Assembly (NCBI GenBank): GCA_044232905.1
Contig: JBIIKZ010000001.1
Span: 124,001 to 188,000, forward strand
Origin: CANHVK01 sp044232905
Lineage (GTDB): Bacteria > Bacteroidota > Bacteroidia > Flavobacteriales_D > Crocinitomicaceae
Direction of reading: 5' to 3'
Length of the DNA: 64,000 bases
Of the stretch, positions 53,465 to 62,287 are shown piece by piece. Within the stretch, counting starts at the first letter, position 1. Each line of letters opens with the position of its first letter. A program made the position numbers and the translations under genes. The notes under the pieces are model-generated. The model did no database searches. It saw only the letters and a list, made by a program, of their open reading frames with translations, and was not told where the DNA came from.

Positions 53465-53540
53465 TAAGGGTTAAATGATGAATTATTTTAATTAAAGTAA
53501 GGGTTAATAAATTATAAAATGAAATTAAAATAAGGGTTAA
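53465..53540. repeat. Three 10-bp direct repeats TAAGGGTTAA with exact 33-bp period
   Basis: TAAGGGTTAA occurs at 53465-53474, 53498-53507 and 53531-53540, identical in each case and exactly 33 bp apart (about three helical turns). The bases between are AT-rich and only loosely alike. The cluster lies between the divergent ATPase gene (start 53416) and the dxs promoter (53598), inside what would be the ATPase 5' leader. Confidence 0.85.
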
Positions 53541-53547
53541 TAACAAA

Positions 53548-53555
53548 CAAAGGTA
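53548..53555 (-). promoter_or_regulatory. -7 box TACCTTTG, possible promoter of the DUF4143 ATPase gene
   Basis: On the minus strand TACCTTTG is an exact TAnnTTTG match. A transcript from here would have a leader of about 130 nt carrying the three repeats as TTAACCCTTA. No TTG at proper spacing is seen. Confidence 0.4.
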
Positions 53556-53566
53556 AAATATTACCT
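53551..53566. promoter_or_regulatory. Palindrome AGGTAAAATATTACCT
   Basis: AGGTAA and TTACCT are perfect inverted arms around AATA. It overlaps the ATPase -7 box and lies 32 bp upstream of the dxs -33 element, so it is a plausible operator for either gene. Confidence 0.45.
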
Positions 53567-53597
53567 AAAATAGGTTGATTTAATAATATATTTTAAG

Positions 53598-53628
53598 TTG
53601 TATTTCTCTCACATAAAGAATATATTTG
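53598..53628 (+). promoter_or_regulatory. Full Bacteroidota promoter of dxs (TTG-N20-TATATTTG)
   Basis: TTG at 53598-53600 and TATATTTG at 53621-53628 are separated by 20 nt, an ideal match to TTG-N17-23-TAnnTTTG. It is the best promoter in the window. The dxs ATG follows 14 nt after the -7 box; the in-frame TTG at 53598 is part of the promoter rather than a start. Confidence 0.8.
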
Positions 53629-53642
53629 TTAGTCAAACCATC

Positions 53643-55607
53643 ATGATTATGAGTAATTACCAAGCAGGCCCTTTTTTAGAACAAATAGTTGTTCCAAGCG
53701 ATTTACGCAATAAGTTTGCTGTTAATGATTTACCTCAAGTATCAGATGAACTTCGCCAATACATTGTAGATGTTATTTCAGAAATTGGAAATAGTCACTT
53801 TGGGGCAAGTTTAGGGGTGGTTGAATTGACCGTTGCATTACATTATGTGTTTAATACACCTTATGATCAATTGGTATGGGATGTTGGTCATCAAGCGTAT
53901 GGACATAAAATTTTAACTGGCCGTCGCGATGTTTTTCATACCAACCGAATCAAAGGTGGAATTTCAGGTTTTCCAAAACGCAGCGAAAGTGAATACGATA
54001 CCTTTGGTGTTGGACACTCTTCAACATCCATTTCTGCAGCATTGGGTATGGCGGTTGCAAATCGTTACAAAGGTGAGAAGAACAGACAACACATTGCCGT
54101 TATCGGTGATGGAGCAATGACTGCTGGTTTGGCATTTGAAGGAATGAACCATGCTGGTTTTGAAAAAGACGCTAACTTACTTGTAGTATTAAACGACAAC
54201 TGTATGTCGATCGATCCTAACGTTGGTGCATTGAAAGAATATTTGACTGATATTACAACTTCACATACGTACAACAAAGTAAAAGATGAGGTTTGGAAAA
54301 TGTTGGGCAAAATCTCCAAGTTTGGTCCAGATGCACAAGCAGTTGTTTCGAAAATTTCGCACTCTTTAAAAAGCACCTTATTAAAACAAAGTAACTTGTT
54401 TGAATCTTTGCAATTCCGTTATTTTGGACCTGTAGATGGTCACGATGTGGAAGGATTAGCAAAAGTATTAGAAGATTTAAAACATATTCCGGGACCTAAA
54501 ATTTTACATTGCATTACCGTAAAAGGGAAAGGATATAAGTATTCCGAAGAAGGTGATCCAACAAAATGGCATGCACCTGGAATTTTCAATAAAGAGACTG
54601 GAGAAATCATTAAAATAGTTCCTAAATCACCACAAGCTCCTAAATACCAAGATGTTTTTGGACATACCATTGTGGAATTGGCGGAAAAAAATGCTAAAAT
54701 TATGGGGGTTACACCCGCGATGCCTTCTGGTTCATCCTTGAATATCATGATGGAGGCAATGCCTGATCGCGCGTTTGATGTTGGTATTGCAGAACAACAT
54801 GCGGTAACTTTCTCCGCAGGATTAGCAACACAAGGCTTAGTTCCGTTTTGTAACATTTATTCGTCATTTATGCAACGTGCTTATGACCAAGTGTTACACG
54901 ATGTTGCGGTTCAGAATTTAAATGTCGTTTTTTGTTTAGACCGCGGTGGATTTGTAGGTGCTGATGGCGCTACACACCATGGATTATATGATATTGCGTA
55001 TATGCGTATGATTCCAAACATGATAGTTTCTTCTCCTATGAATGAAGCAGAACTTAGAGATTTAATGTATACAGCACAACAAGAAAACATGGGTCCTTTT
55101 ACAATTCGTTATCCGCGTGGAAATGGGGTGATGTTGGAATGGAAAACTCCAATGAAAGCCATTAAAGTAGGTACTGGTCGTAAATTAACGGAAGGAAAAG
55201 ATATCGCGTTTGTTACTATTGGTCCTATTGGAAATTTTGCGCAAGAAGCTGTTAAAGAACTAAACCTTCTTGGGATATCCGCAGCACATTATGATTTACG
55301 TTTTGTTAAACCATTGGATGAAGTAATGCTACATGAGGTATTTACGAAATTTGATAAAGTTATTACTGCGGAAGACGGTTGTTTGATGGGTGGTATGGGT
55401 AGTGCAATTCTTGAATTTATGGGAGATCACCAATATAGTGCAAAGGTTGTTCGATTAGGTGTGCCTGATACATACATACATCATGGAACTCCTGCAGAAT
55501 TATATGCAGAAGCTGGCTTTGATACTGCTGCTATGTTAACACATGCTAAACAACTAGTTGGATATTCTACTGCAAAATTGGATGTCTCGCAAGATAAGGT
55601 TGGATAA
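53643..55607 (+). CDS. dxs: 1-Deoxy-D-xylulose-5-phosphate synthase
   Basis: A 654-residue thiamine-diphosphate enzyme that condenses pyruvate and glyceraldehyde-3-phosphate, the entry step of the non-mevalonate isoprenoid pathway. The early histidine is in NSHFGASLGVVELTVALHY; WDVGHQAYGHKILTGR is diagnostic; the TPP motif runs from GDGAMTAGLAFEGMNHAG to LNDNCMSID; and FCLDRGGFVGADGATHHG marks the second domain. ATG 53643 or 53649 could start it; both follow the promoter. The DMT transporter gene begins 4 nt downstream. Confidence 0.96.
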   Translation: MIMSNYQAGPFLEQIVVPSDLRNKFAVNDLPQVSDELRQYIVDVISEIGNSHFGASLGVVELTVALHYVFNTPYDQLVWDVGHQAYGHKILTGRRDVFHTNRIKGGISGFPKRSESEYDTFGVGHSSTSISAALGMAVANRYKGEKNRQHIAVIGDGAMTAGLAFEGMNHAGFEKDANLLVVLNDNCMSIDPNVGALKEYLTDITTSHTYNKVKDEVWKMLGKISKFGPDAQAVVSKISHSLKSTLLKQSNLFESLQFRYFGPVDGHDVEGLAKVLEDLKHIPGPKILHCITVKGKGYKYSEEGDPTKWHAPGIFNKETGEIIKIVPKSPQAPKYQDVFGHTIVELAEKNAKIMGVTPAMPSGSSLNIMMEAMPDRAFDVGIAEQHAVTFSAGLATQGLVPFCNIYSSFMQRAYDQVLHDVAVQNLNVVFCLDRGGFVGADGATHHGLYDIAYMRMIPNMIVSSPMNEAELRDLMYTAQQENMGPFTIRYPRGNGVMLEWKTPMKAIKVGTGRKLTEGKDIAFVTIGPIGNFAQEAVKELNLLGISAAHYDLRFVKPLDEVMLHEVFTKFDKVITAEDGCLMGGMGSAILEFMGDHQYSAKVVRLGVPDTYIHHGTPAELYAEAGFDTAAMLTHAKQLVGYSTAKLDVSQDKVG

Positions 55608-55611
55608 CTAG

Positions 55612-56508
55612 TTGTTCCAAAAATACAAATATCACTTCGCACTACACCTCATCATTTTTTGTTGGGGATTTACAGGAATATTAGGAAAACTCATTCATCT
55701 TTCTTCTGAAAAAATTGTATGGTTTCGCTGTATCATTGCTTTTCTATCGATGTTAATCGCGTTAAAAATAGTTCGATTACCAATACGTATACGTTCTAAA
55801 AAATATTTTTGGATAACCTTAGGAGTTGGAATATTGGTTGCGCTACATTGGTGGACCTTTTATCAGTCTATCTACCTTTCCACTGCATCCTTGGGTATAC
55901 TTTGTTTATCTACAGTTACCCTGCATGTTACCTGGTTAGAACCACTGTTATTTCGCAAACCATTTTCATGGGTCGAATTTTTTATGGGGTTGCTGGTAGT
56001 GGTAGGAATTTATATTGTATCCGATGATTTTAAAGGTAATGAATTAACCGCCCTTGCGTGGGGATTAGTATCTGCATTGTGTGCAGCATTATTTTCGGTG
56101 TTTAACGCACATTTAGTACATAAAATTCCTTCTACCGCAATGTCGATTCACGAAATGGGTGTTGGAGTCTTATTCTTAACCGGAGTCTTATTTTTTCAAG
56201 GGAAAATAGATAGTCACCTATTTGATATGACTACGTCCGATGCTTTGTGGTTATTATTTTTGGGAATTGTATGTACCTGTATCGCTTTTATCGTTACGAT
56301 TGAAATCATGAAAAAGCTAGGCGCATTTACAGTGTCTTTAAGCATAAATTTAGAGCCTGTTTATACTATCATTTTAGCCGTAATTATTCTAAAAGAACAT
56401 ACATTATTAGGCAACAAATTTTACATTGGAGCAAGCGTAATATTATTGGTATTAGTCGTAAATGCTATTCTAAAAAGAAATAAAGAGAAAACGATTATTT
56501 CAAATTAG
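55612..56508 (+). CDS. EamA/DMT-family transporter
   Basis: A 298-residue ten-helix membrane protein of the drug/metabolite transporter superfamily, with two EamA repeats (about 9-137 and 150-290). Typical stretches are FCWGFTGILGKLI at the start and FTVSLSINLEPVYTIILAVIILKEHTLLG near the end. The substrate is unknown. The start is TTG at 55612, 4 nt after dxs, so it is probably co-transcribed; no ATG occurs before the first helix. Its end overlaps the converging isomerase gene by 14 nt. Confidence 0.85.
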   Translation: MFQKYKYHFALHLIIFCWGFTGILGKLIHLSSEKIVWFRCIIAFLSMLIALKIVRLPIRIRSKKYFWITLGVGILVALHWWTFYQSIYLSTASLGILCLSTVTLHVTWLEPLLFRKPFSWVEFFMGLLVVVGIYIVSDDFKGNELTALAWGLVSALCAALFSVFNAHLVHKIPSTAMSIHEMGVGVLFLTGVLFFQGKIDSHLFDMTTSDALWLLFLGIVCTCIAFIVTIEIMKKLGAFTVSLSINLEPVYTIILAVIILKEHTLLGNKFYIGASVILLVLVVNAILKRNKEKTIISN

Positions 56509-57481
56509 ATAATTGCCCTTTTAGGTTATTGATTACATCTATTTCAGTTGCATCTACATTGTTTAATTCTGATAGATAAAAAGATGCCCAATCCACTACA
56601 TTAATTAGGTATAAAGAACGTTGCATTACGTCTTCTCCTTTTGCTTTTAAAACAAATACATTCTTTGTTTTAGATTTAATTACATCGATAGAAAATTGTA
56701 AACGAGTCACATTTCGTTCGTGCCAATCGCCTGAATCTAAAAACAAGGCACCATAGGAATTATTACCAAGTCCCCAACCAACCAATTCATTATGGTTCAT
56801 TTCCGGAATGGTGTGATTGCAACAAAGTATTTTACCATTTTCGTTGAATTGTTGTCTTGCTCTAATTGCTACAGCTTCATAATTAGAAGCAGAGTAAATC
56901 ATTACAAAGGTATCTTGCAAGAAAGCAGCTAACTTGTGTGCTTCTTCTTTAATTTCAGATTCATTTGCGACTAATAAATCTGCACTTTTTCTAAAACTTT
57001 CTAAATGGGATGCGTTTACAAAACCTAATTGAACAAAAATATTTATCAATTGTCCTAGTGAAAATGCAAGTGCTGTACGTGGTGGATTACCTCCCGGAAC
57101 CAACACATAATCAAAGCCATTGTTTTCACAGAATGCAGCTAATTTGCCTCCAGAAGTGATTCCGATGATATGCGCACCAACTTGTAATGCTTTTTCAACA
57201 CAAAAAAGTGTTTCTTCTGTTTCGCCGGAATAGGATGAGCCTATCACTAACGTGTTAGGTCCAACATAACTTGGAAATGTATAATCTTGGACTAATTGTA
57301 CCGGAACTTTTAATTCATCTTGTAACCATTGGGAAACTAATTTTCCACCAATGCCTGAACCACCCATACCACAAATCAACACATTTTGAATGGCGTTTTT
57401 TGGTGCTTTAAAAGACATTTTTGAAGCAATCTCTAATGATTCTTTGATGTTATTCGGGAAGGCAGCAATTAGTTTATCCAT
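56495..57481 (-). CDS. Bifunctional phosphoglucose/phosphomannose isomerase family protein
   Basis: A 328-residue SIS-domain isomerase. The N-terminal SIS fold has ILICGMGGSGIGGKLVSQWL split over VLICGMGGSG and the following residues, then VIGSSYSGETEETL and ITSGGKLAAFC; the C-terminal part has FNENGK and IPEMNHNELVGW, both characteristic of the bifunctional PGI/PMI family. The catalytic glutamate is expected in the QQFNENGK region. An exact -7 box (TATATTTG) lies 20 nt upstream. It supplies mannose- or fructose-6-phosphate for central metabolism and surface sugars. Confidence 0.88.
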   Translation of the reverse strand: MDKLIAAFPNNIKESLEIASKMSFKAPKNAIQNVLICGMGGSGIGGKLVSQWLQDELKVPVQLVQDYTFPSYVGPNTLVIGSSYSGETEETLFCVEKALQVGAHIIGITSGGKLAAFCENNGFDYVLVPGGNPPRTALAFSLGQLINIFVQLGFVNASHLESFRKSADLLVANESEIKEEAHKLAAFLQDTFVMIYSASNYEAVAIRARQQFNENGKILCCNHTIPEMNHNELVGWGLGNNSYGALFLDSGDWHERNVTRLQFSIDVIKSKTKNVFVLKAKGEDVMQRSLYLINVVDWASFYLSELNNVDATEIDVINNLKGQLSNLK

Positions 57482-57501
57482 TGTTTTAAAATTTATTGTA
57501 A

Positions 57502-57509
57502 CAAATATA
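57502..57509 (-). promoter_or_regulatory. -7 box TATATTTG of the phosphosugar isomerase gene
   Basis: An exact TAnnTTTG match on the minus strand, 20 nt before the ATG at 57481. It lies between the isomerase gene and the end of ppa, so the isomerase can be transcribed alone. Confidence 0.5.
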
Positions 57510-57541
57510 ATTAATCCAAGATATAAAAGTATGATTATCTG

Positions 57542-58228
57542 TTATTTTACAGCAGCTAATAATGCTTCAACAAGTGATTCATTTACATCGCCATATTTCT
57601 CCGTGTAATCCTCGGATGCTAATTTGATGACTTCAAATGCTTCTTCTTTGCCATATACGTGTGTAATTTCAACATTTTTTGCAGCTCCATCTAAATCTTT
57701 ATAGGTCAAAAAGAAGTGACGTACACGATCAATTACCATTTTTGGCATTTCCGAAATATCGTTGATATCACCATACGCTTGATCTCCTTTTAATACCGCA
57801 ATAATTTTATCATCTGCTTCACCACCATCTAACATACGGAAACCGCCTATCACTTTGGCTTCACATAAAAAATTTACATGATTAAACCCTCTTTCACTCA
57901 AAACACATATATCTAATGGATCACCATCCCCTACAATATTTGTTCTACCTGTTTTTTCATTTGCAAATGCAGCAACTTTGGCGTCACAGTATGTTTTAGG
58001 AACAAAGCCGTATAAACATGGCATATGGTTGGATAACTTTTGTGGACGATCCACCATGATATGACCAGAAGGTTTATCGATTTCATATTTAATAGCATCT
58101 GCAGGTGTAATTTCAATGTATGCATTCACAACTGCTGGTGCTTTTTCGCCAAGTTCAACGCCATGCCAAGGATGCGACACAAAACGTTGACTCATGATAT
58201 CGATTATTTTTTTAACTTCTTCTTTCAT
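57542..58228 (-). CDS. ppa: Inorganic pyrophosphatase (family I)
   Basis: A 228-residue soluble enzyme hydrolysing pyrophosphate. The metal-binding signature is GDGDPLDICVL, with a further acidic cluster in LKGDQAYGDINDI. YGFVPKTYC in the N-terminal half is the active-site strand of the family. It is longer than E. coli Ppa because of an N-terminal helix (about 1-25), which is usual in Bacteroidota. An exact -7 box lies about 33 nt upstream. Confidence 0.93.
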   Translation of the reverse strand: MKEEVKKIIDIMSQRFVSHPWHGVELGEKAPAVVNAYIEITPADAIKYEIDKPSGHIMVDRPQKLSNHMPCLYGFVPKTYCDAKVAAFANEKTGRTNIVGDGDPLDICVLSERGFNHVNFLCEAKVIGGFRMLDGGEADDKIIAVLKGDQAYGDINDISEMPKMVIDRVRHFFLTYKDLDGAAKNVEITHVYGKEEAFEVIKLASEDYTEKYGDVNESLVEALLAAVK

Positions 58229-58261
58229 AAGGTGCTATTTATTATTGAATATTTTCGAACA

Positions 58262-58269
58262 CAAATATA
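58262..58269 (-). promoter_or_regulatory. -7 box TATATTTG of ppa
   Basis: An exact TAnnTTTG match on the minus strand, 33 nt before the ppa ATG at 58228. No TTG with usual spacing is seen. Confidence 0.5.
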
Positions 58270-58353
58270 GTATATATACAAAAATAGAATATAAATAAAA
58301 TGAAATGATACAAATCTAGATAGTTAATTCAATATTTTAAATTTACTTTAGAG

Positions 58354-58380
58354 TTGTTTTAAATTATTATACTAAGTTTG
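58354..58380 (+). promoter_or_regulatory. Promoter of the small lipoprotein gene (TTG-N16-TAAGTTTG)
   Basis: TTG at 58354-58356 and TAAGTTTG at 58373-58380 are spaced 16 nt, one short of the usual range. The ATG of the lipoprotein gene follows 29 nt later. Confidence 0.55.
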
Positions 58381-58409
58381 TAACTTACTAATTATTAATT
58401 ATATTTTAT

Positions 58410-58904
58410 ATGAAAAATTATTTTCTAGCATTAACTGCTCTTTTAATTTCTTTATCATCTTGTCATGTTATTAAAACTAGAACTGCAAAAGCAATAGATA
58501 TTCAAAATAATGGAATAATTCAAAAGCCAACAATAGCAGATTTAGAAGTTAAATCCCCTAAAGTTACCGGAACTGCTACATCTATTGGAAAGCAAACTAT
58601 TGAAACTGTTAAAAACAATGCCGTAAGTGATGCTACTAAAAAAGCAAATTGTGATTTATTAGTTGAACCTATTTACGAAACTGAAACTACTGCAGGAGTT
58701 ACAAAGGTTACTGTTATTGGATATCCTGCAACATATAAAAATTTTAGACCAATTGTTGAAGAAGATATAAAATTAATTCAAATAGGCTCATCAAAAAAAG
58801 TAAATACATCTGAAAACACACCTATTAAAAAAAGATCAAAAATTGGAATAATTATTATTGCTGTAATTACAGGAATAAGTTTAATTCCACTTATGATGGG
58901 TTAA
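58410..58904 (+). CDS. Small lipoprotein with a C-terminal hydrophobic helix
   Basis: A 164-residue protein with a type II signal peptide; the lipobox is LSSC with C18 as the lipid site. The middle contains TKKANCDLLVEPIYETE and VTVIGYPATYKNF, a pattern seen in other small Bacteroidota lipoproteins of unknown function. The last 20 residues (IGIIIIAVITGISLIPLMMG) are a membrane-helix-like segment after a KKRSK positive patch, an unusual second anchor. It has its own promoter and is followed by a terminator at 59008. Function unknown. Confidence 0.7.
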   Translation: MKNYFLALTALLISLSSCHVIKTRTAKAIDIQNNGIIQKPTIADLEVKSPKVTGTATSIGKQTIETVKNNAVSDATKKANCDLLVEPIYETETTAGVTKVTVIGYPATYKNFRPIVEEDIKLIQIGSSKKVNTSENTPIKKRSKIGIIIIAVITGISLIPLMMG

Positions 58905-59007
58905 TGGTTTTTAAATAGAGGCTATTTTTAATTTAGATATTTTACGGAATTTAAACTGAAACTAGTTCAACTGAAGTGAAAACTAAATAAAGTAGATCAA
59001 TAATATT

Positions 59008-59038
59008 AAAAAGACGTTGAAAATTCAGGGTCTTTTTT
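59008..59038. terminator. Hairpin terminator between the lipoprotein gene and the 59195 gene
   Basis: AAAAAGAC (59008-59015) pairs with GTCTTTTT (59030-59037), with a smaller inner TGAA/TTCA pairing. A T-run follows on the plus strand and an A-run precedes, so it can serve both converging genes. The rest of the 290-nt gap (58905-59194) shows no gene. Confidence 0.65.
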
Positions 59039-59194
59039 CATTTTATAGAATTTACAACTTAAATAACCCAACCACAAAATCTTTAATTAGCGATTCTTAA
59101 TTCAAAGATTATTGTTAAAGACTTCTTGAAATTAAAACTATAATATTATCAAATGTTATTTATGAAATTTATTAAACTATTTACACCTTAGTCT

Positions 59195-60928
59195 TTATTT
59201 CTCCAAAAACATCGAGCCACATCTAACCTTTCCCCCGAAAGTTCCAGCATTCAGCATTAAAAGCAAGGTGTTGTTTTCTTTATCATACGTAAAATCACGT
59301 GGCATATAATTACCTTCTTGCTTAGGTTTAGCAAGAAATTGTTCGCGTTTTGTTTCCCCTGAAACTAAATCCATGGAGACGCGAGAAACAATATTATTTT
59401 TTGCAAAAATCGGGTTACTGTGCACTTGTTTATTTGTTATAAACACGCCATTATCTGCATAATTTTTGGCATTATCTGTAAACAAAATGGAGTATTGGTT
59501 GTTTGTTAAAAATGAAAAACAAGAAACATAGGCGCCATCATAGGAAGAAGAAGCTTGCGATTTTTGAATCTTTTTCATCCAACGTACCGTTCCGTCCGCT
59601 TTTAAACAATAAACAATTATATCTTTAAAATAATAGGTTACATTCGCTGTCGTATTGGAGTAAGGCGAATATCCTCCCATTCCTGTGCCATAGCCAAAAC
59701 CATTGTTATAGGTAGTATAGGTCACATTTCGAACGGTTTGTTCTAAATGTCCTACGATATCTCCATTTGGTAAAATAGCAGCATTTTTCCATTTAAAATC
59801 GTATAATTTAGGGAGTAACTTCCCTTGCGCATACTTATTTTCTATCCGATTTTTCTTGCGTTCGTTGAGTCCATAAGTATATACATTCAAGGCGAAGTCT
59901 TCATATTTCTCTTGGGTAACACGCGAATTTTGTAGGTCTACTTGAATCGTAAACATACCATTCATCGACACTTGCGCTCTATTGACTATTTTATCATTTT
60001 TCACGCGAAGGAAAGTACCAAAAAGCATTAAATTTCCGTCTGGCTTAATACACATTTCGTATTTATTAATCGTCGTTATCGCTAATGGATGAGATAGATT
60101 TGTAACCTTACTATTCTGGCATTTATAAATAAGAATCGTTTTAATTGCATCCAAATCATCTACATTTTCTAAATTATATTGTGTTCCAATCGGAAGGAGA
60201 CTGAATGGTCCTAAACGAAAATTCGATAAAATACTGGTTTTAATTTTTTTTCGAGTAGCAGAATATTTGACATTAAAAGAAAGCACTAATTCCCCTTTAT
60301 CTCCAAGCGTATGTGTCCCAAAACTTACTTGATTTGCATCTATTGGTAATGTTTTTACTCCTTTAGAAACTACCGAAATAGAATCATTTAGAATAACATA
60401 ACCAAATGACATTTCTTTCTTATTATAATCTTCCATCGTATAAAATACACCGGCAAATTTGTTGTTTACGGCGTTAATAACATAAATATCATTCTCTGAA
60501 ATGTATTTTTTTGGCAGATCAAATGAAGTGGTAAGTACCAATGGAGTTGGTAGTAGATCTTCAGAAAATAATTGTTGTAAAATATGACGTTGGTCGTTTT
60601 CTTTCGTGCTATAAAAAACAAGGAGTTGCTTGTTAATTGTAGTCATTCCTTCATACTGTATCTTGTTTCCATTCCATTCTTTAGGTAACTCGACTGTTTT
60701 TAATACCTCTAGATTTCGGATGATCGAAATACTCGTCGTATAATTATCCGTTAACTCTACTGCAATATTACCAAAGGTTCGCAAACCATAATAGTCTCCA
60801 TTACCTGCTGGAATCATTTCATCAAATCTGCCTTCCGGAATTTCTGAACCCCACTTTACATTTGTTAGTTGCGCATAGATCGTAGTATTTACAATGCACA
60901 AGAAGAAAAAAATAAAGGTATTTTTCAT
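59195..60928 (-). CDS. Secreted protein of unknown function, possibly beta-propeller
   Basis: A 577-residue protein with a signal peptide (ending TTIYAQ). I do not recognise the family. It has alternating short beta strands with repeated asparagine/glycine turns and a Gly/Tyr/Thr/Ser-rich insert (YNNGFGYGTGMGGYSPYSN, about 408-426). Phrases such as KPDGNLMLFGTFL and LPNGDIVGHLEQ resemble blades of propeller proteins. There is no lipobox and no clear C-terminal T9SS signal. It follows the DUF58 gene by 13 nt and is probably the last gene of the second moxR operon. Confidence 0.6.
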   Translation of the reverse strand: MKNTFIFFFLCIVNTTIYAQLTNVKWGSEIPEGRFDEMIPAGNGDYYGLRTFGNIAVELTDNYTTSISIIRNLEVLKTVELPKEWNGNKIQYEGMTTINKQLLVFYSTKENDQRHILQQLFSEDLLPTPLVLTTSFDLPKKYISENDIYVINAVNNKFAGVFYTMEDYNKKEMSFGYVILNDSISVVSKGVKTLPIDANQVSFGTHTLGDKGELVLSFNVKYSATRKKIKTSILSNFRLGPFSLLPIGTQYNLENVDDLDAIKTILIYKCQNSKVTNLSHPLAITTINKYEMCIKPDGNLMLFGTFLRVKNDKIVNRAQVSMNGMFTIQVDLQNSRVTQEKYEDFALNVYTYGLNERKKNRIENKYAQGKLLPKLYDFKWKNAAILPNGDIVGHLEQTVRNVTYTTYNNGFGYGTGMGGYSPYSNTTANVTYYFKDIIVYCLKADGTVRWMKKIQKSQASSSYDGAYVSCFSFLTNNQYSILFTDNAKNYADNGVFITNKQVHSNPIFAKNNIVSRVSMDLVSGETKREQFLAKPKQEGNYMPRDFTYDKENNTLLLMLNAGTFGGKVRCGSMFLEK

Positions 60929-60941
60929 GATAATTATGTAA

Positions 60942-62276
60942 TTAAATTAAACCTCTAGCCTTAATTTCTAAGTATTTATTAATGGTGTCTACTGTTAAAT
61001 TTTCAGGTTTTGTAAGTAAGGATTGGATGCCATATTTTTTCAACTCCTTTACGATTAATCGTTTTTCATAGTTAAATTTTCGCGCGATGGTTTTGTCAAA
61101 TATATCCGGTAATGTCTCTGATTTCTCCTGGGTAATTTTGGTGAGTTCGGTATTTTCAAAGAACACCAATAACACCATATGAATTTTTGCAATCGCTTTT
61201 AAATAAGGAAGTTGTCGATGAAGACCTTCTACTGTTTCAAAATTTGTGTATACAATTAATAAACTGCGTTGGTTAATCGATTTTTTCACCTCCACATATA
61301 AGCGATTGAAATCTGTTTCTATAAAATCTGTTTGGATCGCATATAATGCTTCTAAAATTTTATGTAATTGCGTCGGTTTTTTCTCCGCTGGTAATTTATT
61401 TTCAATGCCTTTGGAAAACGTGAACATTCCTACTTTATCTTGTTTACGCAAGATAATATTGGACAAAACAAGGGTAGAATTAATGGCGTAATCCAATAAA
61501 CTCAAGCCTTCAAATGGCATACGCATTGTTCTACCTTTATCGATAATACAATATACAGGCTGTGCTTTTTCATCCTGGTATTGGTTAACCATGAAACTAT
61601 TTTTTTTAGCGGTCGCTTTCCAGTTTATGTTTCGGATATCTTCACCATGTACATATTCCTTAATTTGCTCAAATTCAATTGCCTGACCAATTTTTCGAAT
61701 TTTTTTAAACCCAAATTGCGTCAATTGGTTGGAAAATGCTAGAAATTCATATTTCTTTAATTGTATAAAAGATGGATAAGTGGCTACATTTTTTGCAGCA
61801 TCAAAAACCCACTTTTTAGCAACTAATTGCAGTGGCGATTGCACATAAATATTTAGACCACCAAATTGATAAATTCCTCTTTCCGTTGGTCGTACTGAAT
61901 ACGTAAATCGCAGATTTTGTTGCGGTAAAACAGCAGATTTAATTAAAAAATTGCGCAGTTGAAATTGCAATGGAAGTTCATCGATTACCTCTATTTTAAT
62001 ACGAAACGTATACTTATTTTCTACAAAAATTTGCACTTCATTTTCATCACTGTTGGAAAATCTATCCGGTACAAGGCGTGAAGCAACGATGGCTTTGTGA
62101 GGAGAAAATACGAGTAATACATCCATAATTGTCAATAGCACAAGAATGAACAATAATGCCCAGGAAAAGGTATATAAGACCGGGAAAAAATAAGAAAACA
62201 CAAACACCGTAATTATACCTAATAAGGCATAAAAAAACGTGGCGTGTATAAAAAGTGCTTTAAAAAATTTCTTCAC
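60942..62276 (-). CDS. Membrane-anchored DUF58 domain protein
   Basis: A 444-residue protein. Two N-terminal membrane helices (about 12-50) are followed by a beta-rich part (about 60-170) and the DUF58 signature YVHGEDIRNINWKATAKKN at about 212-230. A VWA-like fold follows (YCIIDKGRTMRMPFEGLSLLDYAI), with the MIDAS residues degraded. It is longer than the DUF58 protein of the Bat operon. It lies 11 nt after the MoxR gene, forming the usual pair. Confidence 0.87.
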   Translation of the reverse strand: MKKFFKALFIHATFFYALLGIITVFVFSYFFPVLYTFSWALLFILVLLTIMDVLLVFSPHKAIVASRLVPDRFSNSDENEVQIFVENKYTFRIKIEVIDELPLQFQLRNFLIKSAVLPQQNLRFTYSVRPTERGIYQFGGLNIYVQSPLQLVAKKWVFDAAKNVATYPSFIQLKKYEFLAFSNQLTQFGFKKIRKIGQAIEFEQIKEYVHGEDIRNINWKATAKKNSFMVNQYQDEKAQPVYCIIDKGRTMRMPFEGLSLLDYAINSTLVLSNIILRKQDKVGMFTFSKGIENKLPAEKKPTQLHKILEALYAIQTDFIETDFNRLYVEVKKSINQRSLLIVYTNFETVEGLHRQLPYLKAIAKIHMVLLVFFENTELTKITQEKSETLPDIFDKTIARKFNYEKRLIVKELKKYGIQSLLTKPENLTVDTINKYLEIKARGLI

Positions 62277-62287
62277 AGGTATCCGAA

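Noticed and set aside
53465..53540. CRISPR-like mini array
   Set aside because: Only 10 bp repeat at 33-bp spacing, no 20-plus bp repeat and no cas genes; better seen as protein-binding sites.
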